Shown here: positions 1 through 9,009 of the stretch, in pieces
Layout of the letters: each line of letters opens with the position of its first letter
How positions within the stretch are numbered: position 1 is the stretch's first letter
Origin: Alistipes provencensis
GTDB lineage: Bacteria; Bacteroidota; Bacteroidia; Bacteroidales; Rikenellaceae
Direction: 5' to 3'
DNA length: 64,000 nucleotides
NCBI RefSeq assembly: GCF_900083545.1
Contig: NZ_LT559262.1
Coordinates: forward strand, 3,724,834 to 3,788,833
Program-made: the position numbers and the translations under genes
The notes under the pieces: model-generated
Database searches by the model: none
What the model saw: the letters and a program-made list of their open reading frames with translations, nothing else
Told to the model about the DNA's origin: nothing

Positions 1-827
1 GTCGGCATGCGCCCGGCGTTGGCCGCCTTGAGCGAACGCCGCAGCACCTCCTCCTGCAGTTCGAGCGAACGCAGGTCGGTATTCTCCGATACGTCGGTCG
101 TCAGGTCGTCGGTACCCGCCAGCACGTCGTCGCGCAGGGCGTCCAGTTCGCCGACCACGTCGATCTCCACGTCCTCGGGAATCGAAAGGTACATCTTCAA
201 CATCAGCTTGGCCAGCTTGATCGAATTCTCGGTCTGGAGGATCGTGGGCTTCAGGTTGCTCAACTGCACCTGAGCCGTCAGCAGGTCGTACTCCGACATC
301 AGGCCGTTGTCGTACTGCACCTTCGTGTCGTCCACCGTGCGCTGCACCGTGGCCTCCGATTCGCGGAGCACCGCAAGCGACTGCTCGGCCAGCAGGATGT
401 TGTAGAAAGCCTTCTTCACCTCGGCCGTCAGGTCGATGCGCGAGGCGCGTGCAGCCTCGACAGCCGTGGCCATCTGCGCTTCGTTCATCTTCAGCGTGCG
501 GTAGACCGACGGCGCGAACAGCGGCAGCGACAGGTCGCCCTGCACGGCAAAGGTGTTGTCGGCACCGAACGAAAGGCCGCCGCGCATCTCGGATTTCACG
601 ATCGAACGCGTGTAGCTGCCCGACGCCGAGAGCTGCGGCAGCAGGTTACCCCACGTCTGGCGCTTCACATAGTCGTAACGCTGCACCTCCATTTCGGCGA
701 CCTTGACGGTCGGGTTCTCGCTCAGGGCGAGATCGAGGGCCTCGGGAAGCGTCAGCCGCATCTGCGCCGAAGCGCCTGCGATGCCGGCGGCCCAAAAGCC
801 GAAGATCAGAAAAAGTCGTTTCATCAT
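1..827 (-). CDS. TolC-family outer membrane efflux protein (partial, C-terminus beyond left edge)
   Basis: Outer membrane channel subunit of a tripartite efflux or type I export system. The reverse-strand reading from the ATG at 827 gives a signal peptide (MMKRLFLIFGFWAAGIAGAS) and then MRLTLPEALDLALSENPTV, the classic start of the first TolC repeat, followed by long amphipathic alpha-helical sequence with no stop before base 1. About 275 residues are present of the usual 430-480. A second in-frame ATG lies at 824. It starts 82 bases downstream of the TetR gene on the same strand, an arrangement typical of TetR-tolC-adaptor-RND operons; the adaptor and pump would lie to the left of the window. 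Family is clear; substrate unknown. Confidence 0.9.
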   Translation of the reverse strand, partial: MMKRLFLIFGFWAAGIAGASAQMRLTLPEALDLALSENPTVKVAEMEVQRYDYVKRQTWGNLLPQLSASGSYTRSIVKSEMRGGLSFGADNTFAVQGDLSLPLFAPSVYRTLKMNEAQMATAVEAARASRIDLTAEVKKAFYNILLAEQSLAVLRESEATVQRTVDDTKVQYDNGLMSEYDLLTAQVQLSNLKPTILQTENSIKLAKLMLKMYLSIPEDVEIDVVGELDALRDDVLAGTDDLTTDVSENTDLRSLELQEEVLRRSLKAANAGRMP

Positions 828-909
828 TATTCGGAAAATTATATTGTCGTTGTCAATTATGCAGACGATCTGCACGGGTATCTATTTTACGGACGGTTAC
901 CGTCGCCGC

Positions 910-1545
910 CTACCGCCGTTTGTTTTCGGTCTTGGCCGGTTCGTAGCGCTTCACATAATCGTCGACCAACTGAAGCCCCTTGGCCGTGGAGATGCCGCGG
1001 AAGAAATTGCTGACGATCTGCACGAAAGCCTCGCGCTCGGGCATCCCCTCGGGCAGCATCAGATCCTTGCGCACGGTGATGGCCGAGGCCGTGTAGTAAA
1101 GCAGCGAGATGGCCAGTTCGAGGTTGAACGTCTCGACGAACAGTCCGTCGGCGATCCCCAGTTCGAGCATCTCCTTCAAATCGCGGCGGCTCTTGGCGGC
1201 TCCTTCGCTCGCCATCTTCTGGTAGACGGCCGGATAGAACTTGCGCAGGTTGTTCATCAGGCGCTGGATGACCTCGGCGTTGTCCATGACGCCTCCCAGC
1301 ACCATGAACATCGCTTCGAGCACGTTGCGGGCATCGGCACACGAAGCCGAACGCTCGAGACGCGTCTTTTCGAAATAGCGGTCCATCGCCAGATAGAGCA
1401 GCCCCTCCTTGTCGCCGAACAACTCGTAAAGCGTCCGCTTCGAGACGCCCAACTGCTGCGCGATGTCGTCCATGCGCACCGATTTGATGCCTTGGGTGAC
1501 GAACATCTGCATAGCCTGTTCAATAATACGTTCTTTCTGGTCCAT
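910..1545 (-). CDS. TetR/AcrR-family transcriptional regulator
   Basis: Probable autoregulated repressor of the adjacent efflux operon. The N-terminus (MDQKERIIEQAMQMFVTQGI, then SVRMDDIAQQLGVSKRTLYE) is a textbook TetR helix-turn-helix at about residues 5-50, with FGDKEGLLY at the start of helix 4. The rest is an all-helical ligand-binding domain without recognisable specificity. Length 211 aa is normal. I chose the ATG at 1545 rather than the ATG at 1599 because the family begins a few residues before the HTH and a -7 box lies at 1570-1577, inside the longer version. It is first in a leftward unit with the TolC gene. Confidence 0.9.
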   Translation of the reverse strand: MDQKERIIEQAMQMFVTQGIKSVRMDDIAQQLGVSKRTLYELFGDKEGLLYLAMDRYFEKTRLERSASCADARNVLEAMFMVLGGVMDNAEVIQRLMNNLRKFYPAVYQKMASEGAAKSRRDLKEMLELGIADGLFVETFNLELAISLLYYTASAITVRKDLMLPEGMPEREAFVQIVSNFFRGISTAKGLQLVDDYVKRYEPAKTENKRR

Positions 1546-1569
1546 GATCTGATCCGATTGATACGGATG

Positions 1570-1600
1570 CAAATATAGGCAAGAAAACTTATGAAACAAT
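1570..1600 (-). promoter_or_regulatory. Bacteroidetes-type promoter of the TetR-tolC unit
   Basis: Reading the minus strand, TATATTTG (1577-1570) matches the -7 consensus TAnnTTTG and ATTG (1600-1597) is a 3/4 match to the -33 TTTG with a 19-base spacer. Transcription would begin near 1564, leaving about 19 bases before the ATG at 1545. Confidence 0.6.
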
Positions 1601-1689
1601 AAAAGTTTTTTGTTTTTGATGGTTTTTTAACGAATACGACAAAAAAGGAGCAGTCCCGGACTGTTCCATGCAAGATCCCATACGGAAAA

Positions 1690-3732
1690 TCAGGCTTCTT
1701 CGGGCAGATCGAAAGGAACTTCGAAGATCATCCGGCATCCTTCGGTGTAAGCCGGATCGATCCGCAGACTTCCGCCCATCTTGGCGGCGATGAGCCGGCA
1801 GACGGGCAGTCCGAGGCCCGTGCCCTGAGCAAAGGTGTCGAGTTTGACGAAACGTTCGAAAACCGCCTCCTGCTCCTCCGCGGGAATGCCCGGGCCGGTG
1901 TCGGAAACGGTGAAGAGCATCGTCCGCTCGGGAATCCGGCATGTATAGGTCAGGATGATCTCACCCCTGACGGTGAATTTCGCGGCATTGTGCAGCAAAT
2001 GCTGGAGCACCTGCACGATTCGCTTGGAGTTGGTATGCAGCACGGGGTCCTCGGCCGAAGGCTCGAAGATCATCGTAACGCCGGCCTTGAGCTGCGAGAG
2101 CGCCTTGGCCACGCACTCGTGGCAGCGGTCGTTGATCGAGCAGTAGTCCGTGCGGGGCAGCACCTCGGTCTGGTCGAGGTAGGCGAGGTCGAGCACGTCG
2201 TCGACCATCCGCAGCAGGCTGAGGCTGCTGGCCTCGATGATCGAGACATACTCCTCGACCGTCGGGTCGTCGCGGAATTTCGAAACCAAGACCTGCGAGA
2301 AGCCCATGATCGAGTTGAGCGGCGTGCGCACCTCGTGCGACATGCTCTGGATGAAGTTGCTCTTCATCTGGCTCGCCTGCTCGGCGCGCTCCTTGGCCGT
2401 GCGGAGCTCCTCCCCCACGGCCATCAGGTCGCGGTTCTGCGCCTTCACGACCTCCTCGGAGGCTTTCAGGCGGCGGTTGAGCCGCATCTGGCGCGCAAAT
2501 CCCAGTCCGCCGAGGGCCAGTACGCCGCCCAGCAGCGCGATGATCAGGTAGGTGTTGCGCAGCCGTTTCTGCTGCAGAGCCAACTGCAGTTCCCGGGTCT
2601 CGGTCTGCAGGCGGGCGATCTCGAGGATGCCCGAAAAGTCATCCGTGGCGCTGCGGATCTCCGCACTGCGCACCGAATCGGACTTCTGGATATATTCGCG
2701 GTAATTCTCCGCAGCGCGGCGCATGTCGCCCATCAGCCAATAGATGTTGCCCTGCTCGCGCAGCAGCGAATGGTGGACATAGCCCTCGGCGCGCTGCACC
2801 GAGTCGGCGAGCGCCTCCCGCACCACCTCCAGCGCCCTGCCGTACTGCCCAGTAGTGCGGTAATACTCGGTTCTCAGGTAGCGCAGCCCCGGAAGATAGG
2901 CTATCATCGAGGGGTTGTCGCGGAAGCGCATCTCGGCGGAATCGATATACTTCCGGGCCATGTCGTAATTCTTCCGGTGGAGGTAATAGAGGGTCGTGGC
3001 CTTGTCCAGCGTGAACTGCTGGTAGGGATATTTCGAATGCAGGGCCCGCCCTTTGCGCAGGGCCAGCAGGGCCGAATCGGGCATGTCGAGCTCGAGGGCG
3101 CACTGGGCCATCGAGGCGTACTGCGTCGGCAGGTTGATGTCCTCGATCCCGTTGCTCTCCAGCACGTCGATCTGGCGCCGGAAATTCTCATAGGCCCGGT
3201 CGAACGTGTTTTGCACGAGGTAGAGGTTGGCCAGCAGGCGGTAACAGGTGGCCACGCCCAACTGGTAATTGTCGGCCTCGGCTTCGGCGAGCATCCGGCG
3301 GGTCTCGTACACCGCCACGTTGAACTGGTTCTGCTTGGTGTAGTAGGTCACCAGCCGGTTGCCCCAAGCAAAATAATAGAAATAGGCCAGCTCGTCCTGC
3401 TTGCCGTGCTCGAGGCAGAACTCCTTCACGCGCTTCACCCCCTCGAGAATACCCTCGCGGTCGTTCCGGAAATAGTAGTGGTCCATCTTGAGGCTGAGGG
3501 CGACGGCCTGCATGTGCAGCCATCCGCTCGCCGCGGCGCGCTCGAAAAGGGTGTCGCACATCAGCAGCCCCTCGGGGGTGTTCAACTGCGCCTTGATTTG
3601 CCGGCAGTAGACTTTCAGCAGGCTGTCCGCCACGGAATCTCCGCGTCCCGGCTCGGCATGCACCGTCGGGGCACATGCGAAAAAGGCGAGGATAAGGAGG
3701 ACCAACAGGCGGGAACAGGCGGGACGGGACAT
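1690..3732 (-). CDS. TPR-containing membrane sensor histidine kinase
   Basis: Membrane histidine kinase. Signal peptide at residues 1-26 (LLVLLILAFFACAPTVHA), a periplasmic block of TPR-like helices to about 385, one transmembrane helix at 393-413, a coiled linker, then HisKA with phospho-acceptor His466 (SHEVRTPLNS) and HATPase_c with the N box at Asn582 (HNAAKF), G1 box DTGPGIP near 611 and GTGLGLP at 637-643. It ends straight after the ATPase domain, with no receiver or output domain, so the partner response regulator must be encoded elsewhere. The 680-aa length suits TPR kinases common in Bacteroidetes. Signal unknown. It stands alone, 145 bases before the divergently oriented end of nothing on its strand except the TetR gene downstream. 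Confidence 0.9.
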   Translation of the reverse strand: MSRPACSRLLVLLILAFFACAPTVHAEPGRGDSVADSLLKVYCRQIKAQLNTPEGLLMCDTLFERAAASGWLHMQAVALSLKMDHYYFRNDREGILEGVKRVKEFCLEHGKQDELAYFYYFAWGNRLVTYYTKQNQFNVAVYETRRMLAEAEADNYQLGVATCYRLLANLYLVQNTFDRAYENFRRQIDVLESNGIEDINLPTQYASMAQCALELDMPDSALLALRKGRALHSKYPYQQFTLDKATTLYYLHRKNYDMARKYIDSAEMRFRDNPSMIAYLPGLRYLRTEYYRTTGQYGRALEVVREALADSVQRAEGYVHHSLLREQGNIYWLMGDMRRAAENYREYIQKSDSVRSAEIRSATDDFSGILEIARLQTETRELQLALQQKRLRNTYLIIALLGGVLALGGLGFARQMRLNRRLKASEEVVKAQNRDLMAVGEELRTAKERAEQASQMKSNFIQSMSHEVRTPLNSIMGFSQVLVSKFRDDPTVEEYVSIIEASSLSLLRMVDDVLDLAYLDQTEVLPRTDYCSINDRCHECVAKALSQLKAGVTMIFEPSAEDPVLHTNSKRIVQVLQHLLHNAAKFTVRGEIILTYTCRIPERTMLFTVSDTGPGIPAEEQEAVFERFVKLDTFAQGTGLGLPVCRLIAAKMGGSLRIDPAYTEGCRMIFEVPFDLPEEA

Positions 3733-3752
3733 GAGGAAATTCGTTTATTTGA

Positions 3753-3784
3753 CAAATATAGCACTAATCCCGCTGAAAATCAAA
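3753..3784 (-). promoter_or_regulatory. Promoter of the TPR histidine kinase gene
   Basis: On the minus strand, TATATTTG (3760-3753) is a perfect -7 box and TTTG (3784-3781) a perfect -33 box, spacer 20 bases. The predicted start is only about 15 bases before the ATG at 3732, giving a very short leader. Confidence 0.6.
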
Positions 3785-3854
3785 TTTCGGAGCGGCAAGT
3801 GAACAAAAAAGGCCGCCGCGGAAACCGCAGCGGCCGTATGGAAAATCGTCCGGA

Positions 3855-5402
3855 TTATTTGGTGACCCGTTCGAGCCAGCGTACCATCGAGAGCATGACG
3901 AGCATCGACAGGCCGCAGGCGGCGACGAACACGGCCCATGTAGCCCACATCGGGGTGTGGAGGTAGAGCCATCCGCCGACGAACAGCAGGGCGTTGCCCA
4001 CGGCCGTGGCTGCCAGCCAGAAGCCCTGCATCAGACCCTGCATGTGGGGAGGCGCCACCTTCGACACGAAGGCGAGGCCCAGCGGCGAGATGAAGAGCTC
4101 GGCGACGGTGAGGATGAAGTAGAGCCCCACCATCACCCACGGGGTGACGAGGATCGACTGCACCTCCTCGGCGCGCATGCCGGCCAGCGCGGTTTTTGTC
4201 GGCAGGGCCAGCGAGAAGAGCATCAGGAAGACATAGGCCGCCGCCGCGATGCCCATGCCGATGGCGATCTTCATCGGGGTCGAGACCTCGATGTTGCGCT
4301 TGCGCAGCCAGCCGAAGAACCACATGATGATCGGCGTGAGGAAGACGACGAAGAAGGGATTGACGCTCTGGAATATCTCCGCGCCCTTGATGGTCGTGAA
4401 GCCCAGATCGATGTTGATGACGTCGAGGTTCACATAGTCACGGGCGAAATAGGTCAGCGAATAACCGTTCTGGTGGAACGACACCCAGAAGAAGATCACC
4501 ACGCCGAAGACAGCGAACAGGGCGTAGATGCGCTGGCGAATCTCCTGTGCGGACATCTTGATCTCCTCGGCCGAAGCTTTGGCGCCCGGGGCGGCCTTCT
4601 TCGAAGGATCGGGGAACTGCTTGCGGTTGGCCATGTAGATCGCCAGCGAGATGAGCATCATCACGATGGCCGCGATGAAGGCGTAGTGGAAACCGCGGTT
4701 GAAGACGTCGAGGTAGGTGTTGCAGAAAGCCCCGAGGTCGCTCACGGGCGTGCCGTCGAGGTGCGCCGCCGAAGCGTAGGAGTTGAGGTTGGCAAGCCCT
4801 TCGCCCACCATGTCCTCGCCTTTGGCCAGATATTCGTGGCACAGCGCGGGGAGTTTGGCGTTGTAGTCGAAATTGTTGACCTTCAGCCACCAGTTACGCA
4901 CGCCGATGGCGACGAACGGGGCGAAGAAACCACCGATGTTGATGAACATGTAGAAAATCTGGAAACCCGATTCACGCTTGGGGCCGAACTCGGCGTTGTC
5001 GTACATCTGCCCCACGAGCGCCTGAAGGTTGCCCTTGAAAAGACCGTTACCGAAGGCGATCACCAGCAGTCCCAGACAGGTGAGCGTCAGATAGAGCCCC
5101 AGATTCGGCACGGGCGTCGGCGTCGGGATGGCGATGAGCAGGTACCCCACGCTCATCACGATCAGACCCCACATGATCGTGGCCTTGTAGTTCTTGGTCT
5201 TGTCGGCAATGATACCGCCGACCAGCGCCAGCAGGTAGATCGAAGCGTAGAAGCCCGAATAAATATACCCTGCCGTCGCCTCGTCCAAACCGAACTTGGC
5301 CGAGATGAACAGGGTCAGGATAGCCATCATGATATAGAAACCGAAGCGTTCGCCCATGTTGGCGAGGGCCGCCGCGATCAATCCTTTGGGTTGTCCTTTC
5401 AT
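3855..5402 (-). CDS. POT/PTR2-family proton-dependent oligopeptide transporter
   Basis: Inner-membrane MFS symporter importing di- and tripeptides with protons. The first helix carries the POT motif variant GERFGFYIMMAILTLF, followed by the DxxTAGYIYSGF region and GGIIADK, the loop 2-3 motif. Hydrophobic segments continue to the end, with a longer hydrophilic insertion around residues 180-215 and the cytoplasmic loop near 265-290. Length 515 aa is normal for bacterial POT proteins. The C-terminal part keeps ELFISPLGLAFVSKVAP, typical of PTR2. It is transcribed alone, with a TATCTTTG -7 box upstream. Confidence 0.92.
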   Translation of the reverse strand: MKGQPKGLIAAALANMGERFGFYIMMAILTLFISAKFGLDEATAGYIYSGFYASIYLLALVGGIIADKTKNYKATIMWGLIVMSVGYLLIAIPTPTPVPNLGLYLTLTCLGLLVIAFGNGLFKGNLQALVGQMYDNAEFGPKRESGFQIFYMFINIGGFFAPFVAIGVRNWWLKVNNFDYNAKLPALCHEYLAKGEDMVGEGLANLNSYASAAHLDGTPVSDLGAFCNTYLDVFNRGFHYAFIAAIVMMLISLAIYMANRKQFPDPSKKAAPGAKASAEEIKMSAQEIRQRIYALFAVFGVVIFFWVSFHQNGYSLTYFARDYVNLDVINIDLGFTTIKGAEIFQSVNPFFVVFLTPIIMWFFGWLRKRNIEVSTPMKIAIGMGIAAAAYVFLMLFSLALPTKTALAGMRAEEVQSILVTPWVMVGLYFILTVAELFISPLGLAFVSKVAPPHMQGLMQGFWLAATAVGNALLFVGGWLYLHTPMWATWAVFVAACGLSMLVMLSMVRWLERVTK

Positions 5403-5459
5403 AAGATTTTTAGAGTATTAGTAAAGTGTTAGTAATAAGGATTCATTCCAGTTCGCTGA

Positions 5460-5467
5460 CAAAGATA
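5460..5467 (-). promoter_or_regulatory. -7 box of the POT transporter promoter
   Basis: TATCTTTG on the minus strand matches TAnnTTTG. No clear TTTG lies 19 bases further upstream, so only the -7 element is supported. Confidence 0.45.
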
Positions 5468-5546
5468 AAAAAATTTTCAGTATATTCAGTTTTCAACGAT
5501 ACTTTTATCAGTCGGAAAGTTTTGCCGCACCGCACGGCGATTCGGT

Positions 5547-5577
5547 TTTGAACTCTTCCGATTTTTTCCTATATTTG
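5547..5577 (+). promoter_or_regulatory. Promoter of the glycogen branching enzyme gene
   Basis: TTTG (5547-5550), 19 bases, TATATTTG (5570-5577): an exact match to the Bacteroidetes housekeeping promoter. Transcription would start near 5584, 16 bases before the ATG at 5600. Confidence 0.75.
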
Positions 5578-5599
5578 TCAATAATCAGAAATTTCAGCC

Positions 5600-7636
5600 A
5601 TGGAAAAACCGACCCGAAGGCTGCCCGTCGTCGAACGCGACGCATGGCTGCAGCCCGTCGAAGAACATATCAACCGCCGTCACGCACAATACGAGCGGCA
5701 GATGGAGCGGATCGCCGGTTCGTCGGGGTCGATCGTGGACTACGCCAACGGCTACCGCTATTTCGGCTGGCAGCGCGACGAGGCGCTCGACGGCTGGTGG
5801 CTGCGCGAGTGGCTGCCGGGGGCGCACGACGTCTACGTCTTCGGCGATTTCAACAACTGGCAGCGCACCGAAATCCGCATGCACCGGGACTCCGCAGGGG
5901 TCTGGAGCGCCTTTTTCCCCACGGCGATGTACCGCGACCGGCTGGTCCACGGCTCGCTCTACAAACTCCACGTCCACGGCGACAACGGCTGGCTGGACCG
6001 CATTCCGGCCTACGCCACACGCGTGGTGCAGGACGAGACGACCAAAGACTACACGGCGCAGTTCTGGGCCCCCGCCGAGCCGTTCGACTGGCGGGGCGAC
6101 GCGTTCGACGCCTCGAAAATCGGCAGCCTATTGATATATGAAGCCCATGTGGGCATGGCTCAGGAGCGCGAGGGCGTGGGCACCTACCGCGAATTCACCG
6201 AAAAGATACTCCCCACCATCAAGAAAGACGGCTACAACGCCGTGCAACTGATGGCCGTGGCCGAACACCCCTACTACGGCTCGTTCGGCTACCATGTGTC
6301 GAGCTTCTTCGCCCCGTCGTCGCGCTGCGGCACCCCCGAGGAGCTGAAGGAGCTGATCCGCCGGGCCCATGAACTCGGACTGGCCGTCATCATGGACTTG
6401 GTGCACGCCCACTATGTGAAGAACCTCAACGAGGGGATCAACGAGCTCGACGGCACCGACCACCTCTACTCGCCGGCGGGCGAGGCGGGCTACCAGCCCT
6501 ACTGGGATTCGAAGCTCTTCGACTACGGCAAGGAGGAGGTGCGGCATTTCCTGCTGTCGAACGTCAAATACTGGCTCGACGAGTTCCATTTCGACGGCTA
6601 CCGCTTCGACGGCGTGACCTCGATGATCTACCACCACCACGGCTATGTGACATTCGACTCGCGCGACCGCTTCTTCGACCCGGGAGTCAACGAGGAGGCG
6701 CTCCTGTACCTCACCCTCGCCAACCGCCTCGCGCACGACTTCCGGCCGTCGGCGGTGACCATCGCCGAGGACGTGAGCGGCATGCCGGGCATGTGCATCC
6801 CGATCGCCGACGGCGGCGTCGGCTTCGACTACCGCCTCGGGATGGCCATTCCCGACTTCTGGATCAAGCAACTGAAAGAGGTCCCCGACGAGGAGTGGAA
6901 CATCTGGGAGATGTGGTCCGTCCTGACCGACCGCCTGCCCGAAGTGAAGACCGTGGCCTATGCCGAATCGCACGATCAGGCGCTGGTGGGCGACAAGACG
7001 CTGGCTTTCCGGCTGATGGACAAGGAGATGTATTTCCACATGGACCGCGCTTCGGAGAGCGTCGTGATCGACCGCGGCATGGCCCTGCACAAGATGATCC
7101 GCCTGATGACCATCTCCACGGGCGGGCAGGCCTACCTCAACTTCATGGGCAACGAGTTCGGGCATCCCGAGTGGATCGACTTTCCGCGCGAGGGCAACGG
7201 ATGGAGCTACGCCCACGCCCGGCGGCAGTGGTCGCTGGCCAAAAACGGATTTCTGCGCTATGCGTGGCTGGGGGATTTCGACCGGGCGATGATCCGGCTG
7301 GTAAAGAAATACAAGGTGCTCGAAGACGGCTACGCATGGAACCTGCTGATGGACGAGCACAACAAAACGATGGTCTTTTCACACGGCCGCCTGCTGTTCG
7401 TATTCAACTGGCACCCCACGGCCTCGATCCCCGACTACGAACTTCCGGTGCAGGGCCCGGGCAAATACGTCCCGGTGCTTTCGACCGACGAACGGCGGTT
7501 CGGCGGGCAGGAGCGGCAGTCGATGAAGGCCGAACATTTTTCGTTTCCCGCCAAGGGCGACGACGGGAAGGACTGCGCCCGTATCCGCATTTACAACACC
7601 TCGCGCACGGCAACGGTCTACCTGCGGAAAAAGTAG
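5600..7636 (+). CDS. glgB: 1,4-alpha-glucan (glycogen) branching enzyme, GH13
   Basis: Creates alpha-1,6 branch points in glycogen (EC 2.4.1.18). An N-terminal CBM48-like module (residues about 55-150, with FGDFNNW) precedes a GH13 TIM barrel. Visible catalytic residues are nucleophile Asp337 in DGYRFDGVTSM, acid/base Glu390 in TIAEDVSG, and Asp459 in ESHDQALVGDK; HYVKN and GNEFGHPEWIDFPREGN are also GH13_8 hallmarks. The motif set and 678-aa length are those of the eukaryotic-type branching enzymes usual in Bacteroidetes, not the longer E. coli GlgB. No other glycogen genes are nearby. Confidence 0.95.
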   Translation: MEKPTRRLPVVERDAWLQPVEEHINRRHAQYERQMERIAGSSGSIVDYANGYRYFGWQRDEALDGWWLREWLPGAHDVYVFGDFNNWQRTEIRMHRDSAGVWSAFFPTAMYRDRLVHGSLYKLHVHGDNGWLDRIPAYATRVVQDETTKDYTAQFWAPAEPFDWRGDAFDASKIGSLLIYEAHVGMAQEREGVGTYREFTEKILPTIKKDGYNAVQLMAVAEHPYYGSFGYHVSSFFAPSSRCGTPEELKELIRRAHELGLAVIMDLVHAHYVKNLNEGINELDGTDHLYSPAGEAGYQPYWDSKLFDYGKEEVRHFLLSNVKYWLDEFHFDGYRFDGVTSMIYHHHGYVTFDSRDRFFDPGVNEEALLYLTLANRLAHDFRPSAVTIAEDVSGMPGMCIPIADGGVGFDYRLGMAIPDFWIKQLKEVPDEEWNIWEMWSVLTDRLPEVKTVAYAESHDQALVGDKTLAFRLMDKEMYFHMDRASESVVIDRGMALHKMIRLMTISTGGQAYLNFMGNEFGHPEWIDFPREGNGWSYAHARRQWSLAKNGFLRYAWLGDFDRAMIRLVKKYKVLEDGYAWNLLMDEHNKTMVFSHGRLLFVFNWHPTASIPDYELPVQGPGKYVPVLSTDERRFGGQERQSMKAEHFSFPAKGDDGKDCARIRIYNTSRTATVYLRKK

Positions 7637-7673
7637 TCGCCCAAACTTATTTTATTCATCATAAAAACTTATT

Positions 7674-8336
7674 ATGCCTATGCTAAATGCAAGCAACAGC
7701 AACGAAGTGTCTTTAAAGGAGTTGAGAGAAGGATTCTACAAATGCCGGTCTTTCGAGGTTCTGAACCTGTGGCGGCGATCGTTCCTTCTCTCCGTTTTTC
7801 AGTTCCTCTGTTTCACCCTCTACGGAGTACTGGCGTCCAGACTGCTGACCGCCGGTCCCGGAGCGGCCAACCCACTGGTCGTGAACGAAATCGCCTGCGC
7901 AATAGCGCTGCTCGGGATGTCGTTCGCCCTCATCTGGATCATGATGGCCAAGGGGTCGAAAGCATGGTATGAGGTTTACGAACGCTACATCTTCGAGATC
8001 GAGCGCGAGGAGACCGACGGACTGAGAATCCCGGAGCGCTATCGGCTGGGTGCCTTGTGCCGTCCTTGGGAGATGAACAGCAACCTGTTTTCGAAGAAAG
8101 CGGGCCGCTACTCCCCCTCACGGCTCAACATTACGATCGGAACGGTGCTGATGACAGCGTGGTTCGTCATCTTCCTCCTCCACTATATCGCCGGCATCGT
8201 CTGCTATATCGACGGCACAGCCAACCTTTGGCAGTCGGCGATCCTCGCGCTCATCCCGGCCGCTTTCCTCGCCATCGCCGTATCGGCGCTGTACAACAAG
8301 TGGGGACGCAGCCGGTCGCTGACGGAGACTATCTGA
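7674..8336 (+). CDS. Small membrane protein resembling the RipA octameric membrane protein family
   Basis: Predicted inner-membrane protein of 220 aa (or 218 from the second ATG at 7680). The N-terminal soluble stretch has FYKCRSFEVLNLWRRSF, followed by paired transmembrane helices at about 37-58 and 70-90, a charged central region with YERYIFEIE, and a second pair at about 148-175 and 185-203. The pattern F-Y-x-C-R-x-F-E-x-x-x-L-W-x-R-S is what I associate with the RipA-like family; this is from memory and not a search. Function in Bacteroidetes is unknown. It lies 37 bases after glgB with no clear promoter between them, and ends at a strong bidirectional terminator. Confidence 0.7.
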   Translation: MPMLNASNSNEVSLKELREGFYKCRSFEVLNLWRRSFLLSVFQFLCFTLYGVLASRLLTAGPGAANPLVVNEIACAIALLGMSFALIWIMMAKGSKAWYEVYERYIFEIEREETDGLRIPERYRLGALCRPWEMNSNLFSKKAGRYSPSRLNITIGTVLMTAWFVIFLLHYIAGIVCYIDGTANLWQSAILALIPAAFLAIAVSALYNKWGRSRSLTETI

Positions 8337-8349
8337 AACACAACACCTT

Positions 8350-8386
8350 AAAAAAGGAGCGAATCTTACGATTCGCTCCTTTTTTT
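8350..8386. terminator. Bidirectional intrinsic terminator between convergent genes
   Basis: Perfect stem AAAAAAGGAGCGAATC / GATTCGCTCCTTTTTT with a 4-base loop, between the RipA-like gene (+) and the peroxidase gene (-). The A-run and T-run make it usable in both directions. Confidence 0.9.
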
Positions 8387-8400
8387 GTCTCCGGCCCGGC

Positions 8401-8910
8401 CTACTTCGCCAGTTCGCGCACGAAGGCCAGCGCCTTCTCGTAGTCGGGTTCGTTGGTGATCTCGGGCACATACTCCACATAGCGCACCACGTCGTCCTTG
8501 TCCACGACCACCACACCGCGGGCCAGCAGGCGCAGTTCGTCGATCACGAAGCCGTATTTGATGCCGAAATCCAGCTCCTTGTAGTCCGAGAAGACATGCA
8601 CGCGGTCGATGCCTTCGGCGGCGCAGAAACGCTTCTGCGCAAAGGGCAGGTCCACCGACAGCGCCACGACGACCACGTCGTCGCCCAGCTTCGACGCCTC
8701 GCGGTTGAAACGGATGTTCTGCAACGAGCAGACCGGGGTGTCCACCGACGGAAAGACGCTGAAAATGCGCACCTTGCCGCGGAAAACGTCCGACGAAACG
8801 GGCTGCAGTCCCGCATCGATAACCGTAAATACGGGGGCCATCTCGCCCACCTTGCAGCGATTGCCGACAAGCGTCACGGGCTTGCCGCCGAAAGTTACTT
8901 TGTGATCCAT
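8401..8910 (-). CDS. tpx: Thiol peroxidase, atypical 2-Cys peroxiredoxin
   Basis: Reduces hydroperoxides using thioredoxin. The peroxidatic Cys61 lies in the Tpx motif SVDTPVC and the resolving Cys96 in QKRFC, the 35-residue spacing expected for Tpx. The N-terminus (VTFGGKPVTLVGNRCKVGE) and 169-aa length are standard. It is monocistronic: a terminator lies 15 bases beyond its stop, and a palindromic repeat sits in the gap to the next upstream gene. Confidence 0.95.
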   Translation of the reverse strand: MDHKVTFGGKPVTLVGNRCKVGEMAPVFTVIDAGLQPVSSDVFRGKVRIFSVFPSVDTPVCSLQNIRFNREASKLGDDVVVVALSVDLPFAQKRFCAAEGIDRVHVFSDYKELDFGIKYGFVIDELRLLARGVVVVDKDDVVRYVEYVPEITNEPDYEKALAFVRELAK

Positions 8911-8952
8911 AATGCGTTTGTTTTTGAATGAATTTTACAATTCCGATGCCAC

Positions 8953-8976
8953 CCCGGCTAAGAGCCGGGATTTAGG
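8953..8976 (+). repeat. Short palindromic intergenic repeat (family B)
   Basis: CCCGGCTAAGAGCCGGGA followed by TTTAGG, a small hairpin (CCCGGCT / AGCCGGG). The same 24-base unit recurs at 60793-60816 and, inverted with one change, at 61016-61040. It lies between the peroxidase and amidohydrolase genes. Confidence 0.75.
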
Positions 8977-9009
8977 AACGATGCACCATACAGCGCGAAT
9001 CCGCTCCTG

